NCBI RefSeq assembly: GCF_048323755.1
Contig: NZ_JBLWFS010000013.1
Location: 42,229-106,228, forward strand
Direction of reading: 5' to 3'
Length of the DNA: 64,000 nucleotides
Source of the DNA: Alkalihalobacterium sp048323755
Lineage (GTDB): Bacteria > Bacillota > Bacilli > Bacillales > Bacillaceae_F
The position numbers and the translations under genes are program-made. Numbering within the stretch: the first letter of the stretch is position 1; each line of letters opens with the position of its first letter. Under the pieces are notes generated by a model. The model was not told the DNA's origin. It ran no database searches and worked only from the letters and a program-made list of their open reading frames with translations. Below are positions 26,774 through 34,919 of this stretch, piece by piece.

Positions 26774-28288
26774 ATGTTTTGGAAAAGATTCATTAGGTCA
26801 AAGAAGAATGTGCTGGTCTACTTAATGATTACGATCATACCTACGATAACGATTAGTCATGCTCTAGCACTACAAAAAATACAAGAAATCGAAAATATCT
26901 ATATGGATATGGCTCAAAGTTACGCTAACCTCCATGCCAGTCAGATCGATCGATTTATAGGAGAAACCGTTAGTAGGATTGATATGTTAGCGACTTTAAT
27001 TGAAATTAATCCGGATGATTTAAGTAATGTTGAAGAGATTTTAAAGAGAACTCGAGAAAAGGACGTCCGATTTTCGGGGTTTTATTGGTCTAATCCAGAA
27101 GGCGATTTATTGATTGGAACAAATGAACTTCTTCAACCAATAAACATAGGAGATCGTCCATATTTTCAAGAAGCAATACAAACAGGACAGTACACGATTT
27201 CCCCTGCCCACATTGGCCGTGTGACAGGGCGCTTTATCATAACCATTGCTACTCCAGTCCTAAACAATGGAGAACTGAGCGGAGTATTATTAAGTAGTTT
27301 GAGAATTGATAAGATAGAGGAATCGGTTATTAAGCATAGTAAAGACGAAGAGGTTTGGGTTATCGACGATACAGGACAAATGATCATAGGCACGGGGTCA
27401 AACCTTGCTTTGGATGGAGCATATAGCTTCACAGTAGAAATTGACAAAGTACCGTGGAGGATCCAGGCTCAGCTAGAAACCGCAGATAATAACCTTTATG
27501 CTAAGGCATTTTTTACCAATGTAGTAATCTTGTTAATTTTCACTCATATCTTATTTATGTTAATTCAATACTCTTTGCTAAAGAGACAACTTAAAATCGA
27601 AAAGAAACAAAATGAAATGCAAAAAATGGAATTAGTTGAAAACTTAGCAGCTAGCACAGCCCATGAAATACGGAATCCGTTAACTGGGATTAAGGGATTG
27701 GTTCAGCTTTTAAGTGAAAAATATAATAATGAAAACGATCAACTTTACTTTAATGTCATCCAACAAGAGGTCAACCGGATCAACACAATCGTTAGCGAAT
27801 TACTACTCCTAGGAAAACCTACTGCACATAAATTAAGTACGTATTGCGCCAAAGACATTATAAAAGAAATAGAGCCAATTATTCATTCAGAAGCTAATTT
27901 TAAAAGTGTTGACCTATCTATCGAATATACGTACGACAGACTTCCCATTTCGTGTGTAAAAGATCACCTTAAACAAGTTTTATTAAATTTAATAAAAAAT
28001 GCTTTAGATGCGGTAAGTGAAAATAGCGGTCAAGTGAGAATTTCTTTAGAAAAGAAGGGGAAATATTGTGTCATTCATGTTATCGATAGTGGGATTGGTA
28101 TGCCTGAAGATATATTGAATCGTGTATTCGAACCTTTCTTTACTACGAAAGAAACAGGAACAGGTTTAGGACTAGTAGTATGTAAGCGAATTGTGGAATC
28201 GTATGGAGGAAAAATACAAATCGATAGTACGGTGGGCAAAGGAACTGAGGTAGAATTAAAGCTTCCTATAGATGAAAACAATAATTAG
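26774..28288 (+). CDS. Cache-domain sensor histidine kinase
   Basis: A 504-residue membrane kinase: helix 1 (about 13-33), an extracellular dCache-like domain (about 36-250; SGFYWSNPEGDLLIG, then IGDRPYFQEA), helix 2 (about 255-275), HisKA with AHEIRNPLTGIKGL, and HATPase with NLIKNALDA, DSGIGMP and GTGLGL. It resembles orphan sporulation-type kinases; no response regulator is adjacent. The extracellular ligand is unknown. ATG 26774 follows TAAGGAG. A GC-rich hairpin lies just past the stop. Confidence 0.85.
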   Translation: MFWKRFIRSKKNVLVYLMITIIPTITISHALALQKIQEIENIYMDMAQSYANLHASQIDRFIGETVSRIDMLATLIEINPDDLSNVEEILKRTREKDVRFSGFYWSNPEGDLLIGTNELLQPINIGDRPYFQEAIQTGQYTISPAHIGRVTGRFIITIATPVLNNGELSGVLLSSLRIDKIEESVIKHSKDEEVWVIDDTGQMIIGTGSNLALDGAYSFTVEIDKVPWRIQAQLETADNNLYAKAFFTNVVILLIFTHILFMLIQYSLLKRQLKIEKKQNEMQKMELVENLAASTAHEIRNPLTGIKGLVQLLSEKYNNENDQLYFNVIQQEVNRINTIVSELLLLGKPTAHKLSTYCAKDIIKEIEPIIHSEANFKSVDLSIEYTYDRLPISCVKDHLKQVLLNLIKNALDAVSENSGQVRISLEKKGKYCVIHVIDSGIGMPEDILNRVFEPFFTTKETGTGLGLVVCKRIVESYGGKIQIDSTVGKGTEVELKLPIDENNN

Positions 28289-28309
28289 CTTAAAAACATG
28301 ACCTTCCCT

Positions 28310-28342
28310 ATTTGTGTAGGGAAGGTCTATTAGTGAGTAAAC
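28310..28342 (+). terminator. Hairpin after the Cache-domain kinase gene
   Basis: Perfect 9-bp stem ACCTTCCCT (28310-28318) / AGGGAAGGT (28327-28335). The trailing CTATT is a weak U-tract, so efficiency is uncertain. Confidence 0.5.
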
Positions 28343-28447
28343 TATTCTGTTTTGATAAAAGTTATATAGAATAAGCTATTACCCTTCCAGAACTTTAATA
28401 TTCCAGCTTCTTCAGTATCACTAGAAGCCTATGATTCAATATTTTGC

Positions 28448-29575
28448 TTAGCGAACCGCACAACGGTTTGGTCCGATTTCCATTTCACGCTTTTCGTCAT
28501 CCGTAGGGTTTATTTTACCCATATTCGTTTCTCGAATCTCTTGATAAGCATTTGGTTGTGGCGGTAAGTTTTCTGTAACGATTTTTCTAAATTCGTCTTC
28601 ATCAGTAATATTTAAGCCATGATTTTGTGCAAATAGTGTTCCTAATTTTTCTGATACACTACCGTCATCATTCAGCTCATCAATAATCATAAAGTGAGCT
28701 GGAAGAACAATTAAATCCTCTGATAATTCACGGTAACGGTTGTAAAGTGACTCTCTTAAATCAGCTACCCAATCTTCAGCTTTTCCTGCTAAGTCAGGTC
28801 TACCAATTGAGTCGATGAAAAGAATATCTCCTGAGAGTAAGAATTTCTCATCAATTACAAAAGATGTGGATCCAATCGTATGGCCTGGAGAATAAAGAGC
28901 ATGAATATTGATCGTTGTATGACCGATTTTCACATCGGTTCCACCTTCTAATGGTGCGTATTCAAATGTTACTTCTTCTGCATCTTTCGGTGGTAGCCAA
29001 TACGTTGCGCCGGTTTGTTCAGCAATTATACGACCACCTGAAATATGATCGGCGTGAAGATGTGTATCAAATACATGCTTAATGGTTACGTTCATATCCA
29101 TTGCAAAATCTGTGTAAACCTTCGTCATACGAGTTGAATCGATAATAGCAGCTTCACCGTTAGAAACGACCATATAAGATAAGCAGCCTTTACCGATACG
29201 GACAAATTGGTATAGTTCTCCACCGTCTGTTAAATTCCCAACTTTTACTGGCTCTAAGTGTTCGCTCCAAGCTTTCATTCCACCCTTTAGGTAATAGACA
29301 TCGAACCCTGCTTCAGAAAGCATTTCTGCTACCATAATAGATGAACCTTCTTTTGCACAAACAACTAAGATTTCTTTATCAGTAGGAATTTTATCCATAA
29401 TTCCTTCAACACCATCTAATAAATCAAAGTAAGGGATATTGAAATACGCAAAATTCTCTCCTTCAATTTTCCAATCAGCAAAGTCTGCTTCATTACGAAC
29501 GTCTAAAATAAATAAGTTTTCCTTGTTAAAAACCTTTTTCGTCACTTCTTTAGCTTCCATAGCTTTTACAGTCAT
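28448..29575 (-). CDS. Rhodanese-metallo-beta-lactamase fusion (persulfide dioxygenase-like), copy 1
   Basis: A 375-residue two-domain protein: rhodanese domain (about 1-115) with active Cys in VVCAKEGSS, and a metallo-beta-lactamase domain (about 120-350) with THLHADHISG, PGHTIGS and the GDILFID segment of persulfide dioxygenases. The protein ends GPNRCAVR, as does copy 2. It likely oxidises low-molecular-weight persulfides to sulfite or moves sulfane sulfur, as CstB/ETHE1 relatives do, although the domain order is reversed from CstB. It is the last gene of the CstR-led series, and a CstR-like site overlaps its upstream region (29581-29596). Confidence 0.87.
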   Translation of the reverse strand: MTVKAMEAKEVTKKVFNKENLFILDVRNEADFADWKIEGENFAYFNIPYFDLLDGVEGIMDKIPTDKEILVVCAKEGSSIMVAEMLSEAGFDVYYLKGGMKAWSEHLEPVKVGNLTDGGELYQFVRIGKGCLSYMVVSNGEAAIIDSTRMTKVYTDFAMDMNVTIKHVFDTHLHADHISGGRIIAEQTGATYWLPPKDAEEVTFEYAPLEGGTDVKIGHTTINIHALYSPGHTIGSTSFVIDEKFLLSGDILFIDSIGRPDLAGKAEDWVADLRESLYNRYRELSEDLIVLPAHFMIIDELNDDGSVSEKLGTLFAQNHGLNITDEDEFRKIVTENLPPQPNAYQEIRETNMGKINPTDDEKREMEIGPNRCAVR

Positions 29576-29580
29576 ATCTT

Positions 29581-29596
29581 ATACCCCCATTAGTAT
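29581..29596. promoter_or_regulatory. CstR-like operator (degenerate) before rhodanese-MBL copy 1
   Basis: ATACCCCCATTAGTAT fits the pattern WTACC-N6-GGTAT of the cluster except for AGTAT in the right half. The G-run on the minus strand also doubles as the ribosome site of the following gene. Confidence 0.45.
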
Positions 29597-29620
29597 ATTA
29601 TTAATTAAAAAAATATAGGA

Positions 29621-30016
29621 TTAAAATGTTAGAGTTACATCAGCGCCTTTTGCAAACTCTAAAAATGTAACAGCTCCACCTACCTCAATACCGTCAACGA
29701 ATTGGTCCTTCTCTAATCCCATTACGTCCATCGTCATCTGGCAGCCAATCAATTTTACACCCATTTCTTGTGCCATTTGTACGAGTTCAGGGATAGATGG
29801 AACTTGTGCTTTTTCAAAGCCAGCTTGGTAATGTTCTTTTCCTTCAGGCATTGGAAGTTGTTTGTGTGCTTCGTTATGAATTAAGTTTAAGCCTTCAAAT
29901 GTAAAGAAAATTGCTACTTCTTGATCGGTTGCTGCTGCAGCATTTGCTACGTTAAATACTTTATATGCGTCAAATAACCCACCATTACTTGCGATAATTG
30001 CTAATTTTCCACTCAT
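29621..30016 (-). CDS. DsrE/DsrF-like sulfur carrier protein, copy 1
   Basis: A 131-residue DsrE-family protein. The conserved cysteine is in GCQMTMDVMGLEKDQF (about 97), the likely persulfide carrier site, followed by VGGAVTFLEFA. Such proteins relay sulfane sulfur between rhodaneses and TusA. It is paralogous to the protein at 33154-33543. ATG 30016 follows GGAGG by 8 bases. It lies 46 bases before the rhodanese-MBL gene in the same operon. Confidence 0.87.
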   Translation of the reverse strand: MSGKLAIIASNGGLFDAYKVFNVANAAAATDQEVAIFFTFEGLNLIHNEAHKQLPMPEGKEHYQAGFEKAQVPSIPELVQMAQEMGVKLIGCQMTMDVMGLEKDQFVDGIEVGGAVTFLEFAKGADVTLTF

Positions 30017-30048
30017 AATAAATTCCTCCTAAAATTGTAATTAGTATC

Positions 30049-30282
30049 TTAATTATTCAATAGATTAATAATCGTATTCGGGTCAAAGCCTAACACCCAT
30101 TGACCATTAATTTCTGTTTGTGGAACCCCGTACTGACCTGTTTTTCGTACCAAGTCTTGCATTAACGCTGGGTTCGTTTCAAGGTTCACTTCTTTAAACG
30201 GAATTTTTTGGTCCATTAAGAAGTTTTTTAGCATCACACAGTAACGACATGAATTTGTCGTATAGATAGTTATGTTTTTCAT
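30049..30282 (-). CDS. Glutaredoxin-like protein
   Basis: A 77-residue thioredoxin-fold protein with the redox motif CRYC (about 12-15) and the cis-Pro segment GVPQTEING. It would reduce disulfides or persulfides formed in the sulfur cluster. ATG 30282 has GGGG 8 bases upstream, and a strong CstR-like operator lies 39 bases upstream, suggesting an internal promoter. Confidence 0.85.
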   Translation of the reverse strand: MKNITIYTTNSCRYCVMLKNFLMDQKIPFKEVNLETNPALMQDLVRKTGQYGVPQTEINGQWVLGFDPNTIINLLNN

Positions 30283-30320
30283 TTGTAAAATCCCCTTTCA
30301 ACCTATTCTTTATCATTTAT

Positions 30321-30336
30321 ATACCACAATGGGTAT
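30321..30336. promoter_or_regulatory. CstR-like operator before the glutaredoxin gene
   Basis: ATACCACAATGGGTAT, an inverted repeat ATACC-N6-GGTAT matching the operator inside the cstR promoter. It overlaps a TATATA -10-like element on the minus strand. Confidence 0.6.
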
Positions 30337-30354
30337 TTGATTAAACAAAAATTT

Positions 30355-30648
30355 TTAGATGACCTTTCCAGTCCAAGCGTTCATTCCACCAGCTAAGTTA
30401 GTGACATTAAAGCCGTAGCTTTCTAAAAATTTAACTGCAGTTGCACTTCTCGCACCAGATCGGCAAACAATAATATATTCTTTTGATTTATCTAGTTCGT
30501 GCATTCTGAACTCTAGTAATCCAAGAGGGATGTTGATCACACCCTGAATTTTCCCAGCAGCAACTTCAGCCACTTCACGAACATCAATAAAAGTTATTGA
30601 ATCGTCTTTTTTTAACTCTCCCGCTTCATTTGGCATGATTTGTTTCAA
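30355..30648 (-). CDS. Single-domain rhodanese
   Basis: About 97 residues of one rhodanese domain. The catalytic loop is VCRSGARS, with Cys as sulfur acceptor, and IDVRE and GGMNAWTG are the usual flanking motifs. It transfers sulfane sulfur to thiol acceptors. The start is TTG at 30648 because GGAGG lies 7 bases upstream; an upstream TTG at 30678 would overlap the preceding gene. It directly follows the membrane-anchored rhodanese gene in the CstR operon. Confidence 0.85.
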   Translation of the reverse strand: MKQIMPNEAGELKKDDSITFIDVREVAEVAAGKIQGVINIPLGLLEFRMHELDKSKEYIIVCRSGARSATAVKFLESYGFNVTNLAGGMNAWTGKVI

Positions 30649-30668
30649 CGTAATCCCTCCTTGTTCGT

Positions 30669-31028
30669 TTAATTCCAAGCACTCATGCCACCTTTCACAT
30701 TCGTTACATTTTCAAACCCTAATTTTTTTAAAATCTTCGTCGCTTTATTACTTCTCATGCCACTTTGACAAATAACGACTATTTCTTTTTCTTTCGATAA
30801 TTGATTTACTTTAGTCGAAAGTTCATGAAGTGGAATGTTTTTAAACTTTTTAATGTGATTAGAACTGAACTCTCCAGGTGTTCGAACATCAATCAGTTGA
30901 ACATCTTTTTTGTTTAATACTTGCTTTAATTCAACTGTAGTCATCTGTCTAACACCTTTTGTTGGCATAAGTTTGTTAATTAAAAATAATACGAAAAATA
31001 TTGGAATGATATAATTTAGGTACTCCAT
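30669..31028 (-). CDS. Membrane-anchored rhodanese
   Basis: A 119-residue protein with an N-terminal membrane helix (about 5-20, NYIIPIFFVLFLINKLM) and a rhodanese domain with active loop CQSGMRS. The anchor would place sulfur transfer at the membrane, possibly near a sulfide:quinone route, although no sqr gene is in view. ATG 31028 follows GGAGG by 6 bases. It is the first gene after cstR, with a CstR-like site between them at 31072-31087. Confidence 0.85.
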   Translation of the reverse strand: MEYLNYIIPIFFVLFLINKLMPTKGVRQMTTVELKQVLNKKDVQLIDVRTPGEFSSNHIKKFKNIPLHELSTKVNQLSKEKEIVVICQSGMRSNKATKILKKLGFENVTNVKGGMSAWN

Positions 31029-31071
31029 TCATTTCCTCCTTGAATTTAAAATGATGATAGTCTTTTACAAC

Positions 31072-31087
31072 TTACCCCCATAGGTAT
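31072..31087. promoter_or_regulatory. CstR-like operator between cstR and the rhodanese genes
   Basis: TTACCCCCATAGGTAT fits the WTACC-N6-GGTAT pattern shared by the other candidate sites. Confidence 0.55.
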
Positions 31088-31115
31088 ATTTCTATTTTAA
31101 AAAAAGAAACTTTAA

Positions 31116-31376
31116 CTACCTACTTTTAACTAACATGTTCACGGCTTCTTGGATGAGTGCATCCGTATTTTCTCCCTTTTGTAGTTGCTCTCTCACACAA
31201 TGTTCGAGATTTGCACTAACAACTACTGCTAACGTTCGGTCTAATGCGTTTCTAGCGGCAGATAATTGGACAACAAGATCTTTACAATCCTTGTTTTCTT
31301 CCATCATTCGCAAAATCGCTTTGATTTGTCCTTCAACGCGTTTGACTCTATTTTTCATTTGATCGTTGTACATCAT
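31116..31376 (-). CDS. cstR: CstR-type persulfide-sensing repressor (CsoR/RcnR family)
   Basis: An 86-residue all-helical CsoR-family protein. Two cysteines are kept (KDCKDL near 31 and HCVRE near 60), but the residue four before the second Cys, where copper-binding CsoR has His, is Asn. That pattern matches CstR, which forms di- and trisulfide bridges with persulfides and releases DNA. The gene heads the sulfur operon, and its promoter carries a clear inverted-repeat operator between the -35 and -10, indicating autoregulation. ATG 31376 has GGAGG 7 bases upstream. Confidence 0.88.
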   Translation of the reverse strand: MMYNDQMKNRVKRVEGQIKAILRMMEENKDCKDLVVQLSAARNALDRTLAVVVSANLEHCVREQLQKGENTDALIQEAVNMLVKSR

Positions 31377-31429
31377 CGTTATCCCTCCATTAAACTGGGA
31401 ATGTTATGGATTGTTGCTTTACAATTACT

Positions 31430-31458
31430 ATAATATACCCTACAAGGTATAATGTCAA
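31430..31458 (-). promoter_or_regulatory. Promoter and CstR operator of the cstR operon
   Basis: On the minus strand, TTGACA (31453-31458), a 17-base spacer and TATTAT (31430-31435) form a near-consensus sigma-A promoter. The inverted repeat ATACCTTGTAGGGTAT (31435-31450) fills the spacer, the ideal place for repression. It lies 54 bases upstream of cstR. Confidence 0.85.
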
Positions 31459-31463
31459 ACCTT

Positions 31464-31826
31464 TTATAAAACTAAATAATAAATAGCAAACACCAATAAG
31501 ATGAAAGCAATAACGGTGGTCATGAAAATAATTAGTTTAAATGAAGAGTGAAAGGTTTGCGTATTTATATTCTTTCTATTTCTTAGATAGATTAAAGTGG
31601 CTAATACAATCGTTAGAAGTCCTAAAAGTAAAGAAAAAATACTAATAAATATCGCTAGTGTTTGGTCATAGATATCCACAAGGGGTGTATTGTAATGCAG
31701 GGTTGTCGCTAAAAATCCGATACCAATGATGGCAATGGCCGTTCGAATCCAAGCAAGGTACGTTCTTTCATTAGCTAAATGCTGTTGAATATATTTTGAT
31801 TCCTGTGTCTCCTTTTTTTCCTTCAT
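31464..31826 (-). CDS. DUF202 membrane protein
   Basis: About 120 residues with three hydrophobic helices and the DUF202 opening LANERTYLAWIRTAIAIIGIG. The family function is unknown. I place the start at ATG 31826 because GGAG lies 7 bases upstream; a TTG at 31844 is the alternative. It stands between the two sulfur gene sets on the same strand, just upstream of the cstR promoter; a perfect hairpin separates it from copy 2 of the rhodanese-MBL gene. Confidence 0.82.
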   Translation of the reverse strand: MKEKKETQESKYIQQHLANERTYLAWIRTAIAIIGIGFLATTLHYNTPLVDIYDQTLAIFISIFSLLLGLLTIVLATLIYLRNRKNINTQTFHSSFKLIIFMTTVIAFILLVFAIYYLVL

Positions 31827-31927
31827 AAAAAGACTCCTCTCCAACGTCCATTCAAACCTATTATTATTTCAATGCTTTAGAAAGTAACTCATTAAACTTG
31901 CTTCTCCTTTTTGTTATAAGGTATGTA

Positions 31928-31958
31928 TATAAAGATTGCAAACTAAGCAATCTTTATA
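31928..31958 (-). terminator. Hairpin after the second sulfur operon
   Basis: Perfect 12-bp inverted repeat (TATAAAGATTGC at 31928-31939 and its complement at 31947-31958), 7-base loop, 35 bases past the rhodanese-MBL copy 2 stop. The U-tract is poor, so it may be a terminator or mRNA-stabilising hairpin. Confidence 0.5.
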
Positions 31959-31992
31959 TACTTTTCATGTTTAATAATTTGTCCGACATTAA

Positions 31993-33129
31993 TTAACGAA
32001 CCGCGCATCGGTTAGGCCCGATTTCCATCTCGCGTTGCTTTTCGGTATCTGGCGTTATTTTACCCATATTTGTTTCACGAATTTCTTGGTAGCTATTTGG
32101 TTGAGGTGGTAAATTTTCAGTTACTGTTTTTCTAAATTCATCTTCTTCATGGATATTTAAGCCGTGGTTTTCATCATATAAACTTTCAAGACTTTTGGAT
32201 ATACTACCGTCCTCATTCATTTCATTCATCCCCATGTAATGGGCAGGCAAGACGATGAGGCTATCAGCTAACTCTTTATAACGCTGATATAGCGTTTGTC
32301 TTAAATCAACCACCCAGTCCTCTGCTTTACCTGCTAAATCAGGTCGCCCAATCGAATCAATAAATAAGATATCACCAGTTAAGAGGTATTTATCATCGAT
32401 GATTAATGACGTACTTCCGATTGTATGGCCTGGTGAATAAACGGCTTTAATCGTAACGTCACCAACTTTAATTTCATTACCATCTTCTAATGGAGTATAA
32501 CTAAAGGTTACTTCTTCAGCATCTTTTGGAGGTAAATGATACGTTGCGCCGTATTTTTCAGCCATCGCTCTTGCGCCTGAAATATGGTCAGCGTGAAGAT
32601 GAGTATCAAGAACATGGGTAAGTTTTACGTTATGCTCATTGATGAATTGCTCAAACGGTGCTGTAACCCGAACAGTATCCACGATCGCTGCTTCGCCGTT
32701 GGACTCAATATAATAAGATAAACATCCTTTACCAATACGAACGAATTGATAAATAGCTCCTCCATTTGTGAGTTCACCAATTTTAATCGGTTCAAGATGT
32801 TCGCTCCACGCGTTCATACCACCTTCAATCGAATACACATTATCGTACCCTTTATCGGCGATTTGTTCTGCAACGAATTCAGACGAACCACCTTTTGCAC
32901 AAACAACATAGATGGGTTCTCCTTTAGGAAGCTTGTCCATAATGGGATCGACGCTTTCGATCAAGTCAAAGTAAGGTTTATTTATAACTTCAACGTTTTT
33001 TCCTTCCACTTTCCAATCATCAAAGTCACCTGTGTTTCGAACATCTAGTATAAACACTCGGTCCCCAGCAATTATTTTTTGGGTTAATTCTTTAACGGAA
33101 ATTCCTTTTACTGCAGTATCTTGGCTCAT
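31993..33129 (-). CDS. Rhodanese-metallo-beta-lactamase fusion (persulfide dioxygenase-like), copy 2
   Basis: About 378 residues with the same layout as copy 1: rhodanese (active loop VVCAKGGSS) then metallo-beta-lactamase (THLHADHISG, PGHTIGS, GDILFIDSIGRPD), ending GPNRCAVR. The two copies are clearly paralogous over their full length but diverged in the linker and around the zinc domain. ATG 33129 is preferred because GGAGA lies about 7 bases upstream. It follows a DsrE gene (24-base gap), as copy 1 does, so the pair was duplicated together. Confidence 0.87.
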   Translation of the reverse strand: MSQDTAVKGISVKELTQKIIAGDRVFILDVRNTGDFDDWKVEGKNVEVINKPYFDLIESVDPIMDKLPKGEPIYVVCAKGGSSEFVAEQIADKGYDNVYSIEGGMNAWSEHLEPIKIGELTNGGAIYQFVRIGKGCLSYYIESNGEAAIVDTVRVTAPFEQFINEHNVKLTHVLDTHLHADHISGARAMAEKYGATYHLPPKDAEEVTFSYTPLEDGNEIKVGDVTIKAVYSPGHTIGSTSLIIDDKYLLTGDILFIDSIGRPDLAGKAEDWVVDLRQTLYQRYKELADSLIVLPAHYMGMNEMNEDGSISKSLESLYDENHGLNIHEEDEFRKTVTENLPPQPNSYQEIRETNMGKITPDTEKQREMEIGPNRCAVR

Positions 33130-33153
33130 CAAAAGCTCTCCTTTTTCTATGAG

Positions 33154-33543
33154 TTAAAACGTTAAGGTAATATCTGCATCTTTAGCATACGTTAAAAACG
33201 TTACCGCACCACCGACATCAACACCATCCACAAACTGGTCTTTTTCTAAACTCATAACATCCATAGTCATTTGACAAGCAATCATTTTAACCCCCATTTC
33301 AATTGCCATTCCCACTAGTTGATCTACTGGAGGAACATTCTCTCTTTGGAAACCTTCTTGAAAGTGCTCTGCACCAGCTGGCATTGGCAAATTCTTATGA
33401 GCTTCTTTATGGATCAGATTAAGTCCCTCAAAGGTAAAAAATATACCGACTTCAGCATCAGTAGCAGCGGCAGCTGTAGCTATATTAAAAACTTTATAAG
33501 CATCAAACATACCACCATTAGCAGCGATAATTGCAATTTTCAT
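33154..33543 (-). CDS. DsrE/DsrF-like sulfur carrier protein, copy 2
   Basis: A 129-residue DsrE-family protein with the conserved cysteine in ACQMTMDVMSLEKDQF and the ending YAKDADITLTF, closely resembling copy 1. It probably carries sulfane sulfur between the TusA-rhodanese protein upstream and the rhodanese-MBL enzyme downstream, all in one operon (16- and 24-base gaps). ATG 33543 follows GGAGT. Confidence 0.87.
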   Translation of the reverse strand: MKIAIIAANGGMFDAYKVFNIATAAAATDAEVGIFFTFEGLNLIHKEAHKNLPMPAGAEHFQEGFQRENVPPVDQLVGMAIEMGVKMIACQMTMDVMSLEKDQFVDGVDVGGAVTFLTYAKDADITLTF

Positions 33544-33559
33544 TTAGAACACTCCTTCA

Positions 33560-34132
33560 TTAATGTGTTTTTTCGGTCGGGCCTGTCCAATCTTTCATTC
33601 CAGGAACGACGTTCTTTACGTTTGTAAATCCTTTTTCAGATAACTGTTGAGCCGCTAAATCACTTCTACTTCCACTACGACAAACAACATGAATTTCATC
33701 ATTTTTATCTAATTCTTCAAAACGTTCTTCAAGTTCTCCAAGTGGAATATGCACAGCTCCTGGAATATGACCGAAAGCATACTCAGCAGATTCCCGAACA
33801 TCTAGTACTTTAACTTTTTCATTTCCTTCGATTTTCTTTGATAAATCATCTAGGCTAGTAACATGAGGATGAGTGGTTTCCGTTTTTTCTTCCTCTGCAC
33901 TTGCTTTACGAAGGTAATGCTTTAGGATTTCTCCATCTTCAACAGTTCCTAAATACTGATTGCCTGTACTACCAGCCCAAGCTTTAATGTCAGCAGTAGA
34001 CCCTTTATCTGTTGCTTGAATTTCCATTACTTGTCCAGGTTCAAGGGTATCGATTTCTTTTTTTGTCTTTACGATTGGCATTGGACAAGCTAAACCTTTT
34101 GCATCTAAGATCTTATTTACAGTAACTTCCAT
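33560..34132 (-). CDS. TusA-rhodanese fusion protein
   Basis: A 190-residue fusion: TusA/SirA-like domain (about 1-75) with the carrier cysteine in LACPMPIVKTKKEID, an acidic linker, and a rhodanese domain (about 90-188) with active loop CRSGSRS. Joining the carrier and transferase in one chain suggests direct sulfur hand-over. It is the first gene of the second sulfur operon. ATG 34132 follows AAAGGAGG by 8 bases. I see no good CstR site upstream, unlike the first operon. Confidence 0.88.
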   Translation of the reverse strand: MEVTVNKILDAKGLACPMPIVKTKKEIDTLEPGQVMEIQATDKGSTADIKAWAGSTGNQYLGTVEDGEILKHYLRKASAEEEKTETTHPHVTSLDDLSKKIEGNEKVKVLDVRESAEYAFGHIPGAVHIPLGELEERFEELDKNDEIHVVCRSGSRSDLAAQQLSEKGFTNVKNVVPGMKDWTGPTEKTH

Positions 34133-34328
34133 GTTAATTGCCTCCTTTCATAACATGTATATTATTTTTCAGCTTATTAATTAAAATACAGCCATAGGTT
34201 TGTCCCCTTGATGGATGTTTTTCCATTTTAAGTATTTAATTTGGTGGTTGAGAATGGGCACTATACCATATATCGTGGTGCATATTGTTCGTTTATTTAT
34301 TTCATAATACATAATGAGGTGAAACTAA

Positions 34329-34748
34329 ATGGCATTACTACCTGCTACGACAGCAAGAGTTTCAATGCATACATCGAAAAAAATCAATGAAAAAATTGGA
34401 GAAGCTACACGGTTATCGATTGAAAATTTTAAATATAAAAGTAAGGAAGATATTTTAAAGCGATTAATGGAATTGGATCAAGAATGGGATACAGAAAGAC
34501 TATTAGAAACCTCAGCTGCTAGCTTTATATTGATAGGAACATTCTTAGGCTTCACTAAAAATAAAAGTTGGCACTTGTTTTCAGGAGTGGTTGGCTACTT
34601 TTTATTACGACACGCTCTCCAAGGATGGTGTCCCCCATTACCCGTAATTCGACATCTCGGTGTTCGTACCGCTACTGAAATTCAAAAAGAGCGAAACGCA
34701 CTATTAGCAATATTAGAGAAAAAGAAAATACATTGGTCATTGAAATAA
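34329..34748 (+). CDS. DUF2892-like membrane protein next to the sulfur cluster
   Basis: A 139-residue protein with two adjacent membrane helices (about 60-100: SFILIGTFLGF and WHLFSGVVGYFLL) and the GWCPP segment typical of the DUF2892 (YgaP-like) membrane domain often linked with rhodaneses. The N-terminal 55 residues are soluble and basic/acidic mixed. ATG 34329 follows ATGAGGTG. It diverges from the TusA-rhodanese operon, sharing the 196-base intergenic region. Function probably in sulfur handling, inferred from family and place. Confidence 0.72.
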   Translation: MALLPATTARVSMHTSKKINEKIGEATRLSIENFKYKSKEDILKRLMELDQEWDTERLLETSAASFILIGTFLGFTKNKSWHLFSGVVGYFLLRHALQGWCPPLPVIRHLGVRTATEIQKERNALLAILEKKKIHWSLK

Positions 34749-34814
34749 TTTGAAGAACAGTTTACGGTGTTCGCTTAAAAAATTGCATAATGCTCATTAA
34801 CAAAATAGCAACAT

Positions 34815-34852
34815 CATAAAAAAAACATTAGGAAAACATCCTAATGTTTTTG
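34815..34852. terminator. Bidirectional terminator between DUF2892 and kinase genes
   Basis: Perfect 12-bp stem (AAAACATTAGGA at 34822-34833 with its complement at 34839-34850), 5-base loop, with a T-run on the plus side and an A-run on the minus side. It serves the two convergent genes. Confidence 0.85.
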
Positions 34853-34919
34853 CATACTTATCGTCTGCATCAAGCGAGTTATTATTTATCGTCAGAGTCG
34901 GACTTTTATTGTCGATAAC

